Origin: an uncultured Blautia sp.
Lineage (GTDB): Bacteria > Bacillota > Clostridia > Lachnospirales > Lachnospiraceae
Reading direction: 5' to 3'
DNA: 8,528 bases
Assembly (NCBI GenBank): GCA_945872375.1
Contig: CAMBYR010000076.1
Span: 1-8,528 of the forward strand
Shown here: positions 5,981-8,528 of the stretch, one piece after another
Layout of the letters: every line of letters starts with the position of its first letter
Position numbering within the stretch: position 1 is the stretch's first letter
Notes under the pieces: model-generated
Told to the model about the DNA's origin: nothing
The model's input: the letters and a program-made list of their open reading frames with translations, nothing else
Databases searched by the model: none
Translations under genes and position numbers: made by a program

Positions 5981-7126
5981 ATGAGTAAGAAAAAGAAATC
6001 CTACGGAAGAAAAAAGAAAAGAAGAAGTATCCTGAAAACAGTGGCAGGGTGGCTTCTGATGATTCTTGCGGTCTGCTGTCTGGGAGGGGCTGTGTTTGTG
6101 GGCTATCGGATGGTGCAGAAACAGCAGACGGAACGGGCGGCTCTGGAAGCGGCGAGGATCGCAGAGGAACAGGCCAGGAAAGAGGAAGAGGCGCGGCTTT
6201 TGCAGGAGGCTGAGCAGAAGGCGGCGGAAGAGGCTCAACAGAAAGCGGCGGCGGAAGCAGCAGCGGCTGTCCAGGTTCCGGAAACGGTGCAGGCTGGTGA
6301 CATGGTTCTGAAGGGCGGCTACCAGGCGCAGTATGCGGCAGATATGGCAGCTCCGGCGGAAACAGATGTGGCAAGTACGATTTCTCTTCTGATGGATGTG
6401 AGTTCAAATACGATTTTAAATGGAAAAGATGTGGAGACCAGAATTTATCCTGCTTCCATGACGAAGATCCTTACGGTTCTGGTGGCGGCGGAGCATGTGA
6501 CAAATCTGGATGATACGTTTACCATGACATCGGATATCACCGGATACTGCCTGACAAACGGCTGCAGCGCGGCCGGCTTTGTGGGCGGAGAAGTGATCCC
6601 GGTGCGTGACCTGTTTTACGGCACCATTCTTCCTTCGGGAGGAGAAGCGGCAGTGGGGCTTGCCACCTATGTGGCCGGTTCTCACGAAGCCTTTGTGGAG
6701 CTGATGAATGCGAAGCTCGCAGAACTGGGGCTTTCGGCCACCACCCATATGACAAACTGTGTGGGAATCTTTGATGAAAATCATTACAGTACGGCCCTGG
6801 ATATTGCCATGATCCTGAAGGCGGCTGTGGAAAATGATTTCTGCAGAGAGGTGCTTTCAACGAAGGTATACACGACTGCGGTCACAGAGCAGAACCCTGA
6901 GGGCATTATTTTATCCAACTGGTTTCTGAGAAGAATCGAGGATAAAGACTGCGGCGGACAGGTGCTGTGTGCCAAGACAGGGTTTGTGGCCCAGTCCGGA
7001 GACTGTGCGGCAAGCTATGGGATTTCCGCGGCAGGGAAGCCCTATATCTGTGTGACGGTCAATACCTACAGCAGCTGGCGCTGCATTTACGATCATGTGG
7101 CCATGTATAAGCTGTATGCGCGATGA
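5981..7126 (+). CDS. Membrane-anchored S11 D-alanyl-D-alanine carboxypeptidase
   Basis: This is a penicillin-binding-protein-type peptidase that trims the terminal D-Ala from peptidoglycan stem peptides outside the membrane. The 381-residue protein has four parts. A Lys/Arg-rich cytoplasmic tail (1-18) is followed by one transmembrane helix (about 19-42). Next comes an Ala/Glu/Gln-rich stretch (about 46-97) likely to form a coiled-coil stalk, and then an S11 catalytic domain (about 130-381). The S-x-x-K motif is S159-M-T-K162 and the K-T-G motif is 332-334. The S-x-N motif reads S219-G-G221, so the usual Asn is replaced. The C-terminal domain and amphipathic anchor of PBP5 are absent, and the N-terminal helix does the anchoring. 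Nine cysteines fall in the exported part. ATG 5981 with AAAGGA at 5965-5970 is chosen. An in-frame ATG at 5909 would overlap hisIE and put a charged tail before the basic region. The 28-nt gap from hisIE holds no terminator. Confidence 0.88.
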   Translation: MSKKKKSYGRKKKRRSILKTVAGWLLMILAVCCLGGAVFVGYRMVQKQQTERAALEAARIAEEQARKEEEARLLQEAEQKAAEEAQQKAAAEAAAAVQVPETVQAGDMVLKGGYQAQYAADMAAPAETDVASTISLLMDVSSNTILNGKDVETRIYPASMTKILTVLVAAEHVTNLDDTFTMTSDITGYCLTNGCSAAGFVGGEVIPVRDLFYGTILPSGGEAAVGLATYVAGSHEAFVELMNAKLAELGLSATTHMTNCVGIFDENHYSTALDIAMILKAAVENDFCREVLSTKVYTTAVTEQNPEGIILSNWFLRRIEDKDCGGQVLCAKTGFVAQSGDCAASYGISAAGKPYICVTVNTYSSWRCIYDHVAMYKLYAR

Positions 7127-7134
7127 TTCACGGG

Positions 7135-7170
7135 TGGGACATTTTATTTGGGACAAAGCGGACAAGTCCC
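7135..7170 (+). repeat. Short direct and inverted GGGAC repeats
   Basis: TGGGACA occurs at 7135-7141 and again at 7149-7155. The second copy's GGGAC (7150-7154) can pair with GTCCC at 7166-7170. The block lies just after the peptidase stop codon and before the terminator. It may stabilise the 3' end of the mRNA or be a remnant of a dispersed intergenic repeat. Neither can be shown from this window. Confidence 0.4.
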
Positions 7171-7174
7171 CTTC

Positions 7175-7193
7175 GAAATTCCAAAGGAATTTC
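7175..7193. repeat. Perfect 8-bp inverted repeat, 3' of the peptidase gene
   Basis: GAAATTCC (7175-7182), loop AAA, GGAATTTC (7186-7193) forms a perfect stem. It is not followed by a T-run on either strand, so it is unlikely to terminate by itself. It lies 13 nt before the stronger terminator stem and may form a double hairpin at the mRNA 3' end. Confidence 0.5.
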
Positions 7194-7206
7194 CTATGGA
7201 AAAATA

Positions 7207-7249
7207 AAAAGCCCCGGCCTTCAGGAAGAATCCTGAGGTCAGGGCTTTT
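7207..7249. terminator. Bidirectional intrinsic terminator between convergent genes
   Basis: The arms 7207-7226 and 7231-7249 form a long stem: AAAAGCCC at the base, TCAGGA at the tip, one bulged T, one C/A mismatch and one G-U pair, closed by the loop AGAA. Rightward transcripts end in a run of four U. Leftward transcripts get a better tail, TTTTTATTTT. It sits 80 nt past the peptidase stop and 17 nt past the stop of the leftward gene, so it should end both transcription units. Confidence 0.9.
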
Positions 7250-7265
7250 GCTGTTCTCCTTTGTG

Positions 7266-7742
7266 TCAGCTGAAAAGTGCACCAAGTGCGCCGAATACGC
7301 CGGAGCTTCCCACCGCCATAATGATTCCGGCGAGAATAACACCAAGCATTACGGCAAGTACGCTGGATTTGAAATCCATATCAAGAAGGCTTGCGGCAAG
7401 AGTGCCGGTCCATGCGCCTGTTCCCGGAAGCGGGATTCCTACAAAGAGAAGCAGTGCAAGAAACAGTCCGCGTCCTGCCTTTGCCTGAAGCTTTCGGCCG
7501 CCTTTTTTTCCTTTTTCCAGACAGAAGCTGAAGAAGCCGCCGATGACCGGTTTGTCTGCACCCCAGATCAGAATTTTTCGGGCAAACAGAAAGATGATGG
7601 GAACCGGAAGCATGTTGCCGATGACGGCAATGATATAGGACGGGATCAGCGGAAGCCCAAAACCGACTGCGTAAACCATGGAACCGCGAAGCTCAATGAG
7701 CGGAACCATAGAGATCAGAAAAACGATCAGATAATGACTCAT
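7266..7742 (-). CDS. Small multidrug export family (COG2426-like) membrane protein
   Basis: This 158-residue hydrophobic protein resembles the small multidrug export protein family (Pfam Sm_multidrug_ex). The family name is historical and its transport substrate is not well established. Family-like signatures are P-L-I-E-L-R-G-S near the N-terminus (14-21) and G-I-P-L-P-G-T-G-A-W-T-G (102-113). About four membrane segments are visible, near 4-19, 30-55, 92-118 and 127-147. A basic cytoplasmic-type loop (K-G-K-K-G-G-R-K, 77-84) lies between the second and third. The start at 7742 has AAGGAG 7 nt upstream (plus-strand 7750-7755). An in-frame start at 7787 would add 15 polar residues and bury that site, so it was rejected. 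It shares its strand with the upstream regulator gene but is separated from it by 154 bp holding a terminator and several inverted repeats. Confidence 0.85.
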   Translation of the reverse strand: MSHYLIVFLISMVPLIELRGSMVYAVGFGLPLIPSYIIAVIGNMLPVPIIFLFARKILIWGADKPVIGGFFSFCLEKGKKGGRKLQAKAGRGLFLALLLFVGIPLPGTGAWTGTLAASLLDMDFKSSVLAVMLGVILAGIIMAVGSSGVFGALGALFS

Positions 7743-7776
7743 GAAATTTCTCCTTATTCCGGATCTGTTTTCCATG

Positions 7777-7798
7777 ATTGATCGCATGTTTGATCAAT
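7777..7798. promoter_or_regulatory. Perfect 7-bp inverted repeat, possible operator
   Basis: ATTGATC (7777-7783), an 8-bp spacer, and GATCAAT (7792-7798) form a perfect symmetric site 35 bp upstream of the start codon of the small membrane protein gene. The spacing suits a dimeric regulator. As RNA it would give a 7-bp AU-rich hairpin with no T-run. No regulator is identified. Confidence 0.45.
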
Positions 7799-7807
7799 AG
7801 AGAAGAT

Positions 7808-7821
7808 AAACAGATCTGTTT
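7808..7821. promoter_or_regulatory. Perfect 14-bp palindrome, possible operator
   Basis: AAACAGATCTGTTT is a perfect palindrome in the leader of the small membrane protein gene. Its right half, GATCTGTTTT, recurs in direct orientation at 7762-7771, 51 bp away and near the ribosome binding site. A second partial copy of a half-site is what one might expect for a regulator with two contact sites, but this is only suggestive. Confidence 0.4.
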
Positions 7822-7835
7822 TTGCTGAATCAATT

Positions 7836-7854
7836 TGAAACGAGTTTCATTATA
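7836..7854 (-). promoter_or_regulatory. Putative promoter -10 with abutting inverted repeat
   Basis: On the minus strand TATAAT (plus-strand 7849-7854) lies about 107 bp upstream of the start of the small membrane protein gene. Overlapping it by one base is the perfect inverted repeat TGAAAC-GA-GTTTCA (7836-7849). No good -35 box is found at the right distance, where the sequence is the terminator of the preceding gene. The promoter would therefore be weak or activator-dependent. An operator touching the -10 box suggests repression. The core resembles LacI-family sites, but the central CG of a CcpA site is absent. Confidence 0.45.
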
Positions 7855-7858
7855 CATG

Positions 7859-7885
7859 AAAACCACCAGGATTCCTAGTGGTTTT
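7859..7885 (-). terminator. Intrinsic terminator of the XRE regulator gene
   Basis: AAAACCAC and AGG (7859-7870) pair with CCT and GTGGTTTT (7874-7885) around the loop ATT, with a single C/A mismatch. On the minus strand the hairpin is followed by only four T, so termination may be incomplete. On the plus strand a longer T-run follows, but no rightward gene needs it. It lies 12 nt past the stop of the regulator gene. Confidence 0.7.
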
Positions 7886-7896
7886 TTCGCTTTTTT

Positions 7897-8202
7897 CTAT
7901 TGCATATCGTCTATAATTGCCAGAATGTGTTTTCGTTTTTCTTCATCCATTGCCTGAAGCTTCTGTATGGCATCGATCATTTCCAAAGAGATACGCTTAT
8001 CAGACTGAAAGAAATCTGCAGGAGTGATTTTTAAATATTCACAGATATAAAAGAAAACATTCATGGAGGGAAGCATTTTCTGGTTTTCAATACGATTAAT
8101 GTAGGATTCGCTCTGACCAATGGACAGACTCATTTCTCTTGCGGATACATTCTTTTCGATTCGCAGATCCGTCAGACGCTGACGGAATTCGTCTTCAAAC
8201 AT
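7897..8202 (-). CDS. XRE-family helix-turn-helix transcriptional regulator
   Basis: This 101-residue protein has a single Cro/CI-type DNA-binding domain at about 6-66. Helix 2 is about 20-29 (S-A-R-E-M-S-L-S-I-G) and the recognition helix about 31-40 (S-E-S-Y-I-N-R-I-E-N). The latter is followed by the typical L-P-S-M-N-V-F-F-Y-I-C-E-Y-L and P-x-x-F-F. The C-terminal 30 residues are charged and probably helical (E-E-K-R-K-H-I-L-A-I-I), possibly for dimerisation. There is no sensor, protease or toxin domain. GGAGG at plus-strand 8210-8214, 7 nt upstream, supports the ATG at 8202. Its targets are unknown. Candidates are its own promoter, the divergent secreted-protein gene, and the small membrane protein gene downstream. 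Confidence 0.88.
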   Translation of the reverse strand: MFEDEFRQRLTDLRIEKNVSAREMSLSIGQSESYINRIENQKMLPSMNVFFYICEYLKITPADFFQSDKRISLEMIDAIQKLQAMDEEKRKHILAIIDDMQ

Positions 8203-8242
8203 GATACCACCTCCATACAGAATAATTTTGAACTTTTGGGCT

Positions 8243-8271
8243 TGTAACTGTGAAGGGACTGAACAGTTACA
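8243..8271. promoter_or_regulatory. Perfect 9-bp inverted repeat upstream of the XRE gene
   Basis: TGTAACTGT (8243-8251), an 11-bp spacer, and ACAGTTACA (8263-8271) form a perfect symmetric site 41 bp upstream of the regulator start codon. A second imperfect palindrome, ACTGAACAGT (8258-8267), is nested in it. It may be an autoregulatory operator for the XRE protein, a leader hairpin, or a copy of a dispersed intergenic repeat. Confidence 0.55.
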
Positions 8272-8298
8272 GTATTTGACTTATTGTAATATACATGC

Positions 8299-8327
8299 TT
8301 TAGAAAACTGCGTATTTAAAGTATCAA
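8299..8327 (-). promoter_or_regulatory. Weak candidate promoter for the XRE regulator gene
   Basis: On the minus strand TTGATA (plus-strand 8322-8327) and TCTAAA (8299-8304) are separated by 17 bp. The -35 box matches 5 of 6 consensus bases and the -10 box 4 of 6. Transcription would start near 8292, placing the 9-bp inverted repeat in the leader. Other AT-rich hexamers nearby (TACAAT, TATATT) lack a partner box, so the assignment is tentative. Confidence 0.35.
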
Positions 8328-8333
8328 TTCTTA

Positions 8334-8363
8334 TTGACAATATGGATTTATAATATATATAAT
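8334..8363 (+). promoter_or_regulatory. Sigma-A-type promoter of the right-edge gene
   Basis: TTGACA at 8334-8339, an 18-bp spacer, and TATAAT at 8358-8363 give consensus boxes with near-optimal spacing. Transcription would begin near 8370, leaving a leader of about 80 nt before the ATG at 8450. It diverges from the XRE regulator gene. Confidence 0.72.
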
Positions 8364-8449
8364 TGAAAAAGACAGAGATTATGTGTATTAGATGCACGAA
8401 TGGATGTATTTTGTAAAAAAGGAATTGATTGACTCCGGGAGTGGTTTTC

Positions 8450-8528
8450 ATGTCGATGCGTTTTTTTCTGATTATTGTATGTTTTGCGGCATTGCTCTGC
8501 GAAAAGGAGGCAATGGCTTCCGGCGCAG
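8450..8528 (+). CDS. Predicted secreted protein, N-terminal fragment (3' end outside window)
   Basis: Only 26 codons are present, so the protein cannot be identified. They encode a signal-peptide-like start: a short basic n-region (M-S-M-R), a hydrophobic core of about 13 residues (F-F-L-I-I-V-C-F-A-A-L-L-C), then E-K-E and a possible signal peptidase I site A-M-A before S-G-A. GGGAG (8437-8441) lies 8 nt before ATG 8450 and favours it over the in-frame ATG at 8456. The consensus promoter at 8334-8363 supports expression. The mature domain lies beyond the window. Confidence 0.6.
   Translation, partial: MSMRFFLIIVCFAALLCEKEAMASGA

Noticed and set aside
7095..7781. Rightward open frame of 228 codons over the small multidrug export gene
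   Set aside because: It runs through the end of the peptidase gene, a terminator and the opposite strand of a recognisable membrane protein. Its translation has no domain and an abnormal composition.
7836..7849. CcpA catabolite-response element
   Set aside because: The outer bases match TGAAA/TTTCA, but the centre is GA rather than the required CG, so it was listed only as an inverted repeat.
8381..8416. Eleven-codon Cys-containing frame (M-C-I-R-C-T-N-G-C-I-L) in the leader of the right-edge gene
   Set aside because: There is no convincing ribosome binding site, and a frame this short arises easily by chance. Three Cys codons alone do not support a leader peptide.

Overview
The window reads as a chromosomal segment of an anaerobic, gut-type member of the Clostridia, most likely Lachnospiraceae. 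This is inferred from moderate G+C content, strong AAGGAG/GGAGG ribosome binding sites, a consensus sigma-A promoter, RecU, a HisZ/short-HisG pair, a HisD-HisB-HisIE arrangement, and an S11 D,D-carboxypeptidase anchored by its N-terminus. No tRNA, rRNA, CRISPR array, insertion sequence, integrase or phage gene is visible.

Layout, left to right. Positions 1-266 hold the 3' end of a type I signal peptidase (lepB). A RecU Holliday-junction resolvase follows after 3 nt (270-803). A textbook promoter (TTGACA-N17-TATAAT, 800-828) overlaps the recU stop codon. A leader of about 100 nt follows, holding a TrpR-like double-CATG palindrome (848-865) and a small hairpin. Then comes a tightly packed histidine cluster: hisZ (938-2059), hisG (2056-2709), hisD (2754-4067), hisB (4064-4651) and a long hisIE (4669-5952). 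Two junctions use ATGA stop/start overlaps. A membrane-anchored S11 peptidase (5981-7126) starts 28 nt after hisIE with no terminator between, so it probably shares the transcript.

A bidirectional terminator (7207-7249) separates this rightward block from two leftward genes. These are a small membrane protein of the small multidrug export family (7266-7742) and a 101-residue XRE-type helix-turn-helix regulator (7897-8202). The DNA upstream of both is rich in perfect inverted repeats. At the right edge a divergent promoter (8334-8363) leads into the start of a predicted secreted protein (8450 onward) that is cut by the window end.

How the genes work together: HisZ and short HisG form the first enzyme of histidine synthesis. 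HisE and HisI, both in the 5952-ending protein, do steps 2 and 3. HisB does the dehydration step and HisD the last two oxidations. The cluster lacks hisA, hisF, hisH, hisC and a histidinol-phosphatase, so the middle of the pathway must be encoded elsewhere. The most notable item is the HisIE protein. It carries an N-terminal HisF-like half of about 215 residues in which both catalytic aspartates of HisF appear replaced (Tyr11 and Ser130), so it looks like a dead HisF domain fused to an apparently intact HisI-HisE.
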